This document shows, in pieces, positions 1 through 8,257 of a stretch of 36,576 bases of DNA; the stretch's first letter is position 1; every line of letters starts with the position of its first letter. Below the pieces are notes generated by a model that worked only from the letters and a program-made list of their open reading frames with translations, was not told the DNA's origin and did not search any database. Made by a program: the position numbers and the translations under genes. The DNA is from a bacterium. Lineage in GTDB: Bacteria; Planctomycetota; Planctomycetia; Gemmatales; Gemmataceae. The stretch covers positions 1-36,576 of the forward strand of contig JAFKFQ010000273.1 of NCBI GenBank assembly GCA_017308215.1. The letters are read 5' to 3'.

Positions 1-60
1 GGTCGCCACCGCCGAAACGACAATGCGCCCCCAACTCGCCTCCCGTTTCGGGCACCCGCC

Positions 61-513
61 ATGCCCCCCGAAGCGATCGTGGCCGCGGCTCTCGTCTCGT
101 TCGCCGTCTGGTGGTGCATTCTCATCTGGGCGATTTCGTGGCTGACCGGGTGGCGGGTACTCGCCCGGCACTACGCCCTCGACGGCCCGTTCAACGGCCG
201 CGAGCACCGGTTCCAGCGCATCCAAATGGGCTGGGGCAACTACGGTGGGTGCGTGACCATCGGCACCAACGCCGACGGTTTGTACCTCGCTGTCATGCTC
301 CCGTTTCGCCCCGGCCATCCGCCGTTGTTCGTCCCGTGGGGCGAGGTCGTGTCAGCGGAGTTCGTCCGTAAATGGTATGGCTCCTGGCTCGAACTCCGCT
401 TTACGGCGGTACCGCGAGTCCGCGTGCGACTCCCGGAGCGAGTCGGCAAGCTGGTCGCGGCCGACGCCAACCGCTCGTGGGTTGCTCCTTTGGACCATCC
501 CACTCCTCACTGA
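61..513 (+). CDS. small membrane-anchored hypothetical protein
   Basis: 150 residues that I do not recognise as a named family. Residues about 5-30 form one hydrophobic, Trp-rich segment, followed by a soluble part of about 120 residues rich in beta-type patterns. This suggests an N-terminally anchored protein with a small globular domain. The ATG lies near the window edge with no clear Shine-Dalgarno sequence, so the start is uncertain. It lies 106 bp upstream of moeZ on the same strand, but nothing shows that the two work together. Codon use matches the surrounding genes and the opposite-frame readings look like artefacts. I see no catalytic motif. Confidence 0.6.
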   Translation: MPPEAIVAAALVSFAVWWCILIWAISWLTGWRVLARHYALDGPFNGREHRFQRIQMGWGNYGGCVTIGTNADGLYLAVMLPFRPGHPPLFVPWGEVVSAEFVRKWYGSWLELRFTAVPRVRVRLPERVGKLVAADANRSWVAPLDHPTPH

Positions 514-578
514 CCAGTGCCGGTCGCACAGTAGCGTCACGAGCCAGTTGTTCGTCGCGGTGCCGCTGGTGCCGGTCG

Positions 579-584
579 TAGAAT
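579..584 (+). promoter_or_regulatory. candidate -10 box (TAGAAT) for moeZ
   Basis: TAGAAT matches the sigma-70 -10 consensus at five of six positions and lies 35 bp before the moeZ ATG. No good -35 hexamer is visible 16-18 bp upstream, so this rests on the single box. Confidence 0.3.
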
Positions 585-619
585 AGCCGTTCTTCCGCGA
601 CCTGAGCCGAGACGATTCG

Positions 620-1801
620 ATGCTGCTTCCCGACCTGCTCGCCGGCCGGTGGGCCGACGTGTCCCTCTCCCAGAACGAGTTCGCCCGGTACTCGCGGCAC
701 GTCATCATGCCCGAGGTCGGGCTCGACGGGCAGCGGAAGCTCAAGGCCGCGAAGGTGCTCGTCATCGGCACCGGCGGGCTCGGGTCGCCGCTCGCGCTAT
801 ACCTCGCCGCCGCCGGCGTCGGCACCATCGGGCTCGTCGATTTCGACACCGTGGACGCCTCGAACCTGCAGCGGCAGATCATCCACGGCACGCGCGACGT
901 GGGCCGCTCGAAGTGCCAGTCCGCCGCCGACAAGCTCCGCGACATCAACCCCGAGATCACCGTCGTCCTCCACGAGGACCGCTTCCACTCGACGAACGCG
1001 GAGGCCATCGTCCGCGACTACGACATCGTGGTGGACGGCACCGACAACTTCCCGACGCGCTACCTCGTCAACGACGTGTGCGTGCTGCTGAACAAGCCGA
1101 ACGTGTACGGCAGTATCTTCCGGTTCGACGGGCAGGCGACCGTGTTCCACCCGGCGGTCGGGCCGAGCTACCGCTGCCTGTACCCCGAGCCGCCGCCGCC
1201 GGGCGAGGTGCCGAGCTGCGCCGAGGGCGGGGTGCTCGGCATCCTCCCGGGTGTCATCGGCTGCATCCAGGCGACCGAAACCGTGAAGCTCATCCTCGGC
1301 ATCGGCGAGCCGCTGATCGGCCGGCTGCTCCACTACGATGCGCTGAACATGACGTTCAAGACGTTCAAGATCCGCCGCGACCCGAAGTGGCCGGTCGGCG
1401 CCCCGCACCCGACGGTGAAGGGGCTGATCGACTACGAGCAGTTCTGCGGCGTGCGCGGCGGCCCGGCCCCTGTCGCGCCGGCGGGCGGCGAGATCACCCC
1501 GGAGCAGCTGAAGAAGCGCGTCGACGCCGGCGAGAACCTGTACGTCCTCGACGTGCGCAACCCGAACGAGTTCCAGATCTGCCGCATCCCCGGCACCGTG
1601 TTCCTGCCGCTGCCGGAACTGCCGACCCGCTTCGCCGAGGTGCCGAAGGACCGCGAGGTCATCGTCCACTGCAAGAGCGGGATGCGCAGCGCCAAGGCGA
1701 TCGAGTTTCTGAAGGGGCAGGGCTACACGCGGCTGCTGAACCTCACCGGCGGCATCCTCGGCTGGGCCGAGAAGGTGGACCCGGGGATGCCGCGCTACTG
1801 A
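620..1801 (+). CDS. moeZ: MoeZ/MoeB-type adenylyltransferase with C-terminal rhodanese
   Basis: A ThiF/MoeB-type E1-like enzyme joined to a rhodanese domain, the MoeZ architecture. The family adenylates the C-terminal glycine of a ubiquitin-like sulfur carrier (MoaD, ThiS or CysO) and passes sulfur to it for molybdopterin, thiamine or cysteine synthesis in the cytoplasm. The ATP-binding loop GTGGLGS is at residues 50-56. The motif EPPPPGEVPSCAEGG, typical of MoeZ, is near residue 200. The rhodanese loop CKSGMRS starts with catalytic Cys351. Only one cysteine of the zinc pair of E. coli-type MoeB is visible (SYRC), as expected for MoeZ-like forms. The ATG at 620 gives 393 residues. An in-frame GTG at 659 would start at SLSQNEFARYSRH, closer to many homologues, and is a fair alternative. 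No carrier-protein gene is nearby. Confidence 0.93.
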   Translation: MLLPDLLAGRWADVSLSQNEFARYSRHVIMPEVGLDGQRKLKAAKVLVIGTGGLGSPLALYLAAAGVGTIGLVDFDTVDASNLQRQIIHGTRDVGRSKCQSAADKLRDINPEITVVLHEDRFHSTNAEAIVRDYDIVVDGTDNFPTRYLVNDVCVLLNKPNVYGSIFRFDGQATVFHPAVGPSYRCLYPEPPPPGEVPSCAEGGVLGILPGVIGCIQATETVKLILGIGEPLIGRLLHYDALNMTFKTFKIRRDPKWPVGAPHPTVKGLIDYEQFCGVRGGPAPVAPAGGEITPEQLKKRVDAGENLYVLDVRNPNEFQICRIPGTVFLPLPELPTRFAEVPKDREVIVHCKSGMRSAKAIEFLKGQGYTRLLNLTGGILGWAEKVDPGMPRY

Positions 1802-1809
1802 CCGCTCCG

Positions 1810-2348
1810 GGTGAACGGTCGGCGTGAGCCGGCGTTGGTACAGGCACTTGCGACACCGTCGACGGACGTGGAACGCCTCACGCGGCGGCCGTCGGCCGTG
1901 CATTGCTACACGGGCCGGCAGTCGCCGGTGGGCGGGTGTCGGGTTCCGACGGGGTGACTCATCCGGCCGCGACGTGCCACGGGGGTTGCAGGGGTTAACC
2001 TACTCGGTCGCCCGGACGACCGCCCCCGCGGGCGCACCATAACAGTGCATGGACCGCGCGGCATACGGACTTGAGAATCACGGGCCGGGTGTGATGCGCC
2101 GAGTCCGAAACGCCTGCCACGGTCCGGGCCGCGGACAGGGACGGTGGGGCCACACCCGACACCTCACCCCCAGTCTATCGGCCGAGTTGCCTGCCCACGC
2201 CACCCCGGGGTTACCACAGTAGTAGGCACACTCCGTGTGCCGTTCTTCTGCCACGGCACACGGAGTTTGCCTACTACTGTGTGCCGTTCTTCGGCACGGC
2301 ACACGGAGTGTGCCTGTTACGATGGCCGGCTCACGCCGGCCGGTCACC
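1810..2348. repeat. gap between moeZ and transporter bounded by inverted GTGAGCCGG repeats
   Basis: This gene-free stretch lies between convergent genes. A 23-bp sequence at 1810-1832 is matched by its inverted copy at 2326-2348 (21 of 23 bases). Both carry the core GGCGTGAGCCGG, which forms the arms of the large palindromes at 11518-11640 and 24830-24911. The interval contains a separate hairpin cluster (2216-2316). I see no credible reading frame in it. The two ends may be independent half-copies or the ends of one non-coding unit. Confidence 0.6.
2216..2316. repeat. hairpin with 27-bp arms plus a partial tandem copy
   Basis: Arms at 2216-2242 and 2254-2280 pair at 26 of 27 positions around an 11-nt loop. 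Part of the unit is then repeated with a 44-bp period: 2279-2316 copies 2235-2272, with its own small hairpin GTGCCG/CGGCAC. It lies between the 3' ends of moeZ and the transporter and could end transcription in either direction, although no T-run follows. Confidence 0.8.
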
Positions 2349-2359
2349 AAAGCACACGA

Positions 2360-3652
2360 CTACCACTGTTCCTTCTCTTCCGCCGGCGTCGGCGCAGCGG
2401 GCTTCTTGGGCGTCATGCGGAAGAACAGCACGAACACCGCCAGGCACACGAACACGCCGATGCTCGGCACCATCCAGAAGCCGCTCCAGTCCACCACCTT
2501 CGTCTCGGGGTTCGTGTAGCGGTCGAGTAGGATGCCACTCAGCACGCTGCCGAGCCACATCCCGACGCCGTAGGTCAGGAAGCTGAACAGCGCCTGGGCG
2601 CTGGCGCGGATGTCCTTCGGCGCCTCGTTGTCGCAGTGGATGAACCCCGCCGCGAAGAAGAAGTCGAAGCAGAACCCGTGCAGCGCCACGCCGGCGATGG
2701 CGAGCGCGAACGGCAGCCCCTCCGGCCCGGCGTTGGCGAAGAGGAAGTAGCGGAGCCCCCAGCACGCCATCCCGAGGATCAGCACGCCCTTCATCCCGAT
2801 CCGCCACAGGAACAGCGGCAGCAGCGGCAGGAAGATCGTCTCGCACACCTGCCCGATGAGCATGGTGCTGCCGATGTTCTGCACCCCGCAGGCGGACTTC
2901 AGGAACTCGCCGGTGACCGTGTAGTAGAACGCCAGCACCACGGTGATCGCCAGCGACACGAGGAAGAACACGGCGAACGAGAAGTCCTTGAACAGCCCGA
3001 GCGCCTTCACGAACGGGATGGCGTCGCCGGCCTTCGCGGTCGGCGGCGTCTTCGGCAGCAGGAAGCTGAACACCCCCAGCACCGCCGACAGCCCGGCCGC
3101 GAGGAGCAGCGGGCCGTTCGAGTCGGCGGCCGTCTTGCCGTCCTGGGCGAACACGAAGTCGATGGCGAACCCGGCCGCGATCCACCCGAGCGTTCCCATC
3201 ACGCGGATGCCGGGGAAGTCACGCTGGCCGTCCGGGACGTGGCGGAACGTGATCGAGTTCGCCAGCACCAGCGTCGGGTTGTAGAGGATCGCGTACCCGA
3301 ACGTGAGGGCGAACAGGGTGTTGAACTGGCCGGGGTCTTGCGTCGTGGCGATGAGGTAGAGGAACCCGGCCCCGAGCAAGTGGCACAGGCCCATCAGCCA
3401 CTCGCTGTTGATGAACCGGTCGGCGACGTACCCGGTGACGAGGGTCGAGACGATGGCCCCGAGGGCCATGTTCCCCATGAGCGTCCCGGCCTGCTCGCCG
3501 GTGAACTTCAGCCCGAGCAGGTACGGGAAGAAGACGACGAACCACGACCCCCAGACGGCGAACTGGAGGAACATCATCACGGACAGTTGCCCGCGGACGA
3601 CGGGGTCGAGCGGCGGGGCGGACGACGGGCCGGACGGCGCGGCGTGGGACAT
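2360..3652 (-). CDS. NupG-like major facilitator (nucleoside:H+ symporter family)
   Basis: 430 residues with about 12 hydrophobic segments, close to the length of E. coli NupG. The pattern fits the nucleoside-H+ symporter branch of the major facilitator superfamily: an opening [16 protein letters not shown] helix, [10 protein letters not shown] in the first loop, and a charged segment [15 protein letters not shown] near residue 345. Family members bring nucleosides across the inner membrane using the proton gradient. The substrate here is inferred from family only. The C-terminus is a Pro/Lys/Glu-rich cytoplasmic tail. The Shine-Dalgarno sequence is weak (GAG about 10 nt before the ATG). The gene is convergent with moeZ. 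The next gene upstream on its strand is the broken vWA gene, about 160 bp away with a palindrome between. Confidence 0.85.
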   Translation of the reverse strand: MSHAAPSGPSSAPPLDPVVRGQLSVMMFLQFAVWGSWFVVFFPYLLGLKFTGEQAGTLMGNMALGAIVSTLVTGYVADRFINSEWLMGLCHLLGAGFLYLIATTQDPGQFNTLFALTFGYAILYNPTLVLANSITFRHVPDGQRDFPGIRVMGTLGWIAAGFAIDFVFAQDGKTAADSNGPLLLAAGLSAVLGVFSFLLPKTPPTAKAGDAIPFVKALGLFKDFSFAVFFLVSLAITVVLAFYYTVTGEFLKSACGVQNIGSTMLIGQVCETIFLPLLPLFLWRIGMKGVLILGMACWGLRYFLFANAGPEGLPFALAIAGVALHGFCFDFFFAAGFIHCDNEAPKDIRASAQALFSFLTYGVGMWLGSVLSGILLDRYTNPETKVVDWSGFWMVPSIGVFVCLAVFVLFFRMTPKKPAAPTPAEEKEQW

Positions 3653-3739
3653 GACGGACTCGCGGCGGGGGGTCGGGACTGTTCCCGAATGTAAGCCCCC
3701 GCCGCGCGACCGGCAACGGGAAAGGCGGGCGTGGGGCGT

Positions 3740-3787
3740 AAGCCCGTCGGTGGCGCACAGCGCATCCGGCGCGACACCGACGGGCTT
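3740..3787. repeat. inverted repeat, 13-bp perfect arms (AAGCCCGTCGGTG)
   Basis: Arms at 3740-3752 and 3775-3787 are exact complements around a 22-nt loop, and the flanks extend the pairing imperfectly. It sits just after the stop of the vWA gene and before the transporter start, where it may act as a terminator. It looks like one of the dispersed intergenic palindromes of this genome. Confidence 0.7.
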
Positions 3788-3811
3788 CAGCCCGCGTCGT
3801 CCACCGGAGCG

Positions 3812-5381
3812 TCACTCCTTCTTCGCCGCCGACAGCCGGATGCTCGTGCGCAACAGCTCCAGGAACGCCTGTCGGTGGCCGTGCGGGTCGTAGGTGCAGG
3901 CGGCCTCGGCCCGCACCAGCGCGCCGGGCAGGTTCGCCGCGCCGCGGTACGGCGAGTCGCGCAGCACCAGCGCCCACTCCGCCACCGCCGCCGCGAACGC
4001 GAAGTCCTCCGCCACCGGGCGGCCGTCGGCGCTGCCGGGCAGCACCGACGCCAGCTCGCGGCTCGTCTCGCCCTCCGGCGACTTGTAACGCATCTTCACC
4101 GTCAGCCACTCGTCGGCCGGGCCGGCGGGCTGCGGCGGCGCCTGGTAGCGGAGCGGGTCCACGCCCGGCACGTCGATCGACACGCCGACCGGCACGATCT
4201 CGTATAGCGCGGTGACCGTGTGGCCGCTCCCCAGGTCGCCGGCGTCCACCTTGTCGTTCTTGAAGTCCTCGTCGCGCAAGAGCCGGTTCTCGTAGCCCAT
4301 CAGCCGGTACGCGGCGACCTTCGCCGGGTTGAACTCGACCTGGAACTTCACGTCCTTCGCCACCACGGTCAGCGCCGCGCCCTGCTCGACGAAGACGCGC
4401 CGGGCCTCGTCCAGCGTGTCGATGTAGCCGTAGTGCCCGTTCCCCTTCCGCGCCAGCGCCTCGAGCCGGTCGTTCTTCAGGTTTCCCATCCCGAACCCGA
4501 GTACGGTGAGGAACACCTGCGAGTTCCGCTCGCGCTCGATGAGCTGGTCGAGCTCGCTCGGGCTGGTGACGCCGACGTTGAAGTCGCCGTCGGTGCAGAG
4601 GATGACGCGGTTCGTGCCGCCGCCGATGAAGCTGGCGCGGGCGAGTTCGTAGGCCTTCGTGATGCCGCCGGCGCCGTTCGTGCCGCCGTTGGCGGTCAGC
4701 CCGTGCAGCGCGTGGGCGATCGCGTCCTTCTGGGCTCCCGGCGTCGGCGGCAGCGCCACCCGCGAGTCGCCGGCGTAGGTGACGATCGACACCTGGTCGT
4801 CGGGCCGCAGCCCGCGGACGAGGAGTTCGAGCGACTGGCGGACGAGCGGGAGGCGGTTCTCGGGGGCCATCGACCCGGACGTGTCCACGAGGAACACGAG
4901 GTTCCGCCGCGGCGCCTCGTTCGGCTCGAACGCCTGTCAGCGACACCGGCGCCTCGCCCGCCGGCTGCGGGTAGCGGTACGGGAAGTAGTTGACGAGTTC
5001 GGCGAGGAACACGGCGTCGCGCGGCGGGAGGGCGCTGTTCGAGAGGAAGCGGCGGACGTTGCTGTAGCTCGCCGAGTTCACGTCGGCCGAGAACGTGCTG
5101 AGCGGCGCGGCCTGCGCGAGGCGGAATGGGTTCTCGACGATCGGCGCGTACGCCTCGCCGGTCTTGCTCGGGTCGCCGGCCTTCGGCTGCGGCGCCTTAC
5201 CGTTCGGGAACTCTTTTGCGACCAGCGGCGGCGCGGCCGGGCCGCGGGCGACAGCGTCGGCGCTCTCCCCGCGCCCCGCGGTCTTCGGGGCATTGCCACC
5301 GCCGCACGCGGTGACGGCGAGGCAGACACCGCCGAGGAGGACCGCAGGAACGAGCCGACGTACACGCGCAACGCGAGACAT
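3812..5381 (-). pseudogene. YfbK-like von Willebrand factor A lipoprotein, frameshifted with probable internal deletion
   Basis: Two reading frames together make one YfbK-type protein. The 5' part (ATG at 5381 to about 4935) encodes a lipoprotein signal with lipobox VTAC, a low-complexity linker, and the N-terminal family domain ([19 protein letters not shown] and [12 protein letters not shown]). The 3' part, in another frame from about 4932 to the TGA at 3812, encodes the vWA domain with the metal site DTSGS, then [11 protein letters not shown] and [10 protein letters not shown], and the C-terminal YfbK domain. In the second frame a TGA lies directly before the resumed homology. From memory of the family, about 20-25 residues between the two parts (a CPW...HRL stretch) are missing, so one deletion that is not a multiple of three could explain both defects. 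Both halves are otherwise clean, so the lesion is recent or a sequence error. An intact gene would give an envelope-anchored protein of unknown partner. Confidence 0.8.
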
Positions 5382-5594
5382 GGCACCACCCCGAGTTGTG
5401 GGACCGGGAACGGGCACGCGGAACTGCTACCCCACTGACGCCGTTCGCGGGCGGTTATTCCCGTAGCAGAAGCGGGGCGTTCCGCCGAGCGCTCGGAAAG
5501 GAGTCGCACGAGCGGCGGCGGGATGACGGGATTTTCTGAGTGGGATGGGGTGAGCCGTGCGAGGCTGTGGCCGGTTCGTTCCAACCCGGAACGC

Positions 5595-5627
5595 CGAACG
5601 CCCGGGGATGTTCTCCCCGGGCGTTCG
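5595..5627. terminator. hairpin with 14-bp perfect stem, terminator-like
   Basis: A 14-bp perfect stem (5595-5608 with 5614-5627) around a 5-nt loop lies 24 bp beyond the stop of the small gene at 5652-5957 on the minus strand. No clear T-run follows on either strand. I see nothing else in the rest of the 270-bp gap up to the vWA gene. Confidence 0.55.
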
Positions 5628-5651
5628 AGTTCGGTCGCTCTGGAAGACGGC

Positions 5652-5957
5652 TTACCGCCAGCGGACGGCGAAGGTCGAGTTCCCCAGCACCACCAGCTCT
5701 CGCTCCGCGTAGCCGTGGGCTTCGAGGCAGTCGAGCAGGTCTTCGGCGGCGGACAGGTTGTCCACGGTGGTCAGCTGCCAGTCGATACGGGCCGGCGTGC
5801 GGGGGGCGTCGGCGAGCGTGTCGGCGGCCGGGTCACCGAGGCCGACCGCGGTCCCCTGATCGGCGAGGGCGGTCTGGACGCCCGACCGCGTGGTGACCAC
5901 GACGGTCGCCGCCACCGCCAGCATCGACCCGACCATCAGGAAGGCGGCGGTTTCCAT
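5652..5957 (-). CDS. small single-pass membrane protein, unknown function
   Basis: 101 residues with no recognised family. The first 25 residues (METAAFLMVGSMLAVAATVV) form one membrane segment. An acidic, Ala/Asp-rich linker follows, then a compact C-terminal domain of about 40 residues starting near IDWQLTTVDNL and ending in FAVRWR. The start at 5957 is chosen because GAGAGGGAG lies 7 nt before this ATG; a longer in-frame start at 6050 has no such site and adds a poorly conserved-looking leader. The gene stands alone between the htpG 3' end and the broken vWA gene, with a strong hairpin after its stop. Confidence 0.7.
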   Translation of the reverse strand: METAAFLMVGSMLAVAATVVVTTRSGVQTALADQGTAVGLGDPAADTLADAPRTPARIDWQLTTVDNLSAAEDLLDCLEAHGYAERELVVLGNSTFAVRWR

Positions 5958-6275
5958 GTCGAACTCCCTCTCGGAGGCCGTACTGTGCGGTTGTCGAATT
6001 CCTAGAACACGGGCCGCCGGGCGTGCGCCGAAAAACCGGAAAAAGTCCACCGGAACGGCGGGTCGGGCGACCAGTTCAGGGCGGGGCGAAGGGCGTCAGC
6101 CGGGGCGAGAAAACCCGGGGCGATCGCCGTCCGTGACGAGATGGGGATCGGTCTGCCGTGACCGCTGGGCGAAGGCGAAGAGGCGTTTTCGGGGCCGAAC
6201 CACTCCCGCGGGCACAAGGCCCGGCGGGTCGTGTGTGTCCGGCCGGCTGCTGAAACCTGGGCGGCTGGGCCTATT
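5958..6275. other. intergenic stretch, no feature recognised
   Basis: This 318-bp stretch lies between the htpG stop and the start of the small membrane protein. I see no credible coding frame, RNA gene or long palindrome. It should contain the promoter of the small gene, but no convincing -35/-10 pair is visible. Confidence 0.5.
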
Positions 6276-8147
6276 CTAGCGGCCCGCGTCGCGGGAAATC
6301 AACTCATTAATTCGCGTGGCAAGCGCTGACGGATCTGCAACCTTTGAGCCCTCCGCGATGACCGCCTGTTCGTAGAAGAGGCGGGCGTAGGTGGCGACCC
6401 GCGGGTCGGCAGAGTCTTTGGAATGCACCTCGCGCGCCGCGATCACCGCCGCGTGGTCCGGGTTCAGCTCGAGCACGCGCTTGCCCTTGCCCTCGCCCCG
6501 GCCGAATCGCTCCAGGAGCCGCTCCATGTGCGCGCTCGCGGCACCCTCGTCCGCCACGAGGCACGCCGCGCTGGCGGTCAGGCGTTTCGTGAGGCGCACG
6601 TCCGCGGCTTCGGGGAGTGTCGTCTTGAGGGTGGAGAGCAGCGGGGCGAACGCCTCCTTCACCTCGGCCGGAATCTCCCCCGCGCTCGGCGCCGCGCCGC
6701 GGTCGGCGGCGTGGAGCTTCTTCCCCTTGTACTCCATCAACTGCGGCAGCGCGAACTCGTCGATCGGGTCCGAGAGCAGGAGCACGTCCTGCCCCTTCGC
6801 CGTGAACGCCTCCAGGTACGGCGACCGGCGCAGCGGCTCGACCTCCTCGCCGATCAGGTAGTAGATCTCGGTCTGCCCCTCGGGCATCTTCTCGACGTAC
6901 TCGGCGAGCGTCGTGTACTTGCCGGGCTCCGTGTTCGCGCTCTCGAACAGCAGCAGGTCGGCGATCTTCTCGCGGTTCGACCAGTCGCGCGTCAGCCCCT
7001 CCTTGAGCACCGTCCCGAGCCCCTTGTAGAACTCGAGGTACTTCTCGTACTCGACGTTCTTCATCCCGGCGAGCGTGTCGAGGACGTTCTTGACGACGCT
7101 CTTCTGGATGGTGTCGAGGATCGGGTTCTGTTGCAGGATCTCGCGCGACACGTTGAGCGGCAGGTCGGCCGAGTCGACGACGCCCTTCACGAACCGCAGG
7201 TAGAACGGCAGCACCTCCTCGCACCGGTCCATGATGAGGACGCGCTGCACGTACAGCCTGAGCCCGGCCTTCGGCTCCTCCCAGTCGAAGCTGAACGGCT
7301 TCTTCGTCGGGACGAAGCACAGCACCTTGAACTCGGTCTTCCCCTCGGCGGCGTAGTGGATCGTCGCCGCCGGCGCGTCGGCGTCGTGGCTGATCTGCTT
7401 GTAGAACTCGGCGTACTCCTCGGGCTTGACCTCGCTCTTGTTGCGCAGCCACACCGCCTTGCGGCTGTTCAGCGTCTCCTCGGTCGTGGTCTTCTCCCCG
7501 TCCTTCTCGGTCTCCTGGTCCATCACGACCGGGTGCTCGATGAAGTCGGAGAACTTGCGCACCAGCGAGCGCAGCTTCCACGGGTCGAGGAACTCGGCCG
7601 CGTCGTCCTTCAGGTGCAGAATCACGTCGGTGCCGCGCGCCGGCTTCTCGACCTGCTCGATCGTGAACGAGCCTTGCCCGTCGGACACCCACTTCGTGCC
7701 GTGCGCCGGGTCGCCGGGGCCGCGGGTGACGACCGTGACCGTGTCGGCGACCATGTACGCCGAGTAGAAGCCGACGCCGAACTGCCCGATGAGCCCCGGT
7801 CCGGCGCCCTGCTGGCTGGCCTTCGCCGCCTCCAGGAACGCCCGCGTGCCGCTCTGCGCGACGGTGCCGAGGTGGTCGATGACCTCCTGCCGCGTCATGC
7901 CGATGCCGTTGTCCGAGATCGTCAGCGTCTTCGCGGTCTTGTCGGGCGTGATCTTGATCTTCCAGTCGGTGTTCCCTTCGAGCTTGTCGGCGTTGGCGAG
8001 CGCGTCGAACCGGACCTTGTTGACGGCGTCCGAGGCGTTCGAGATGAGTTCGCGGAGGAATATCTCCTTGTCGGAGTAGAGCGAGTGGGTGATGAGGTGG
8101 AGGAGCTGCTTCAGCTCGGCCTTGAACTCCAGTGTCTCGGCGGCCAT
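6276..8147 (-). CDS. htpG: molecular chaperone HtpG (bacterial Hsp90)
   Basis: 623 residues, full family length. HtpG is a dimeric cytoplasmic ATP-dependent chaperone that remodels client proteins with the DnaK system. The N-terminal GHKL ATPase motifs are all present: LRELISNASDA at residues 31-41, DNGIGM at 79-84, GQFGVGFYSAYMV at 121-133, and GTDVILHLK in the lid region. The middle domain carries LPLNVSREILQQN. A C-terminal dimerisation domain ends the protein. The start at 8147 is fixed by AAGGAG 7 nt before the ATG; an upstream in-frame start at 8195 would run into a dispersed palindrome and adds unrelated residues. It stands as a single gene. The palindrome at 8169-8257 lies just upstream, between it and the sensor kinase, so its promoter may lie in or beyond that repeat. 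Confidence 0.97.
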   Translation of the reverse strand: MAAETLEFKAELKQLLHLITHSLYSDKEIFLRELISNASDAVNKVRFDALANADKLEGNTDWKIKITPDKTAKTLTISDNGIGMTRQEVIDHLGTVAQSGTRAFLEAAKASQQGAGPGLIGQFGVGFYSAYMVADTVTVVTRGPGDPAHGTKWVSDGQGSFTIEQVEKPARGTDVILHLKDDAAEFLDPWKLRSLVRKFSDFIEHPVVMDQETEKDGEKTTTEETLNSRKAVWLRNKSEVKPEEYAEFYKQISHDADAPAATIHYAAEGKTEFKVLCFVPTKKPFSFDWEEPKAGLRLYVQRVLIMDRCEEVLPFYLRFVKGVVDSADLPLNVSREILQQNPILDTIQKSVVKNVLDTLAGMKNVEYEKYLEFYKGLGTVLKEGLTRDWSNREKIADLLLFESANTEPGKYTTLAEYVEKMPEGQTEIYYLIGEEVEPLRRSPYLEAFTAKGQDVLLLSDPIDEFALPQLMEYKGKKLHAADRGAAPSAGEIPAEVKEAFAPLLSTLKTTLPEAADVRLTKRLTASAACLVADEGAASAHMERLLERFGRGEGKGKRVLELNPDHAAVIAAREVHSKDSADPRVATYARLFYEQAVIAEGSKVADPSALATRINELISRDAGR

Positions 8148-8168
8148 TAGGGTGCTCCTTAAAACGGG

Positions 8169-8257
8169 ATGGCCGCAAAAGGGCACAAAAGTCACAAAAA
8201 CGAAGACGAAGTCAAACTCTCGTCATTTTTGTGCTTTTTGTGCCTTTTTGCGGCCAT
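8169..8257. repeat. inverted repeat, 35-bp A-rich arms, overlapping the kinase 3' end
   Basis: Arms at 8169-8203 and 8223-8257 match at 31 of 35 positions and contain runs such as GCAAAA and GGCACAAAA, far more A-rich than the surrounding DNA. The right arm, read on the minus strand, encodes the last 11 residues (from NGRKKAQ) and the TGA of the sensor kinase. The left arm lies 22 bp upstream of htpG. Confidence 0.85.

Noticed and set aside
1824..2042. 72-codon open frame after moeZ
   Set aside because: It starts inside a dispersed repeat and is Arg-rich with no motif or ribosome site.
6423..8150. 575-codon open frame opposite htpG
   Set aside because: Low-complexity Arg/Val/Leu sequence on the opposite strand of an unmistakable htpG.
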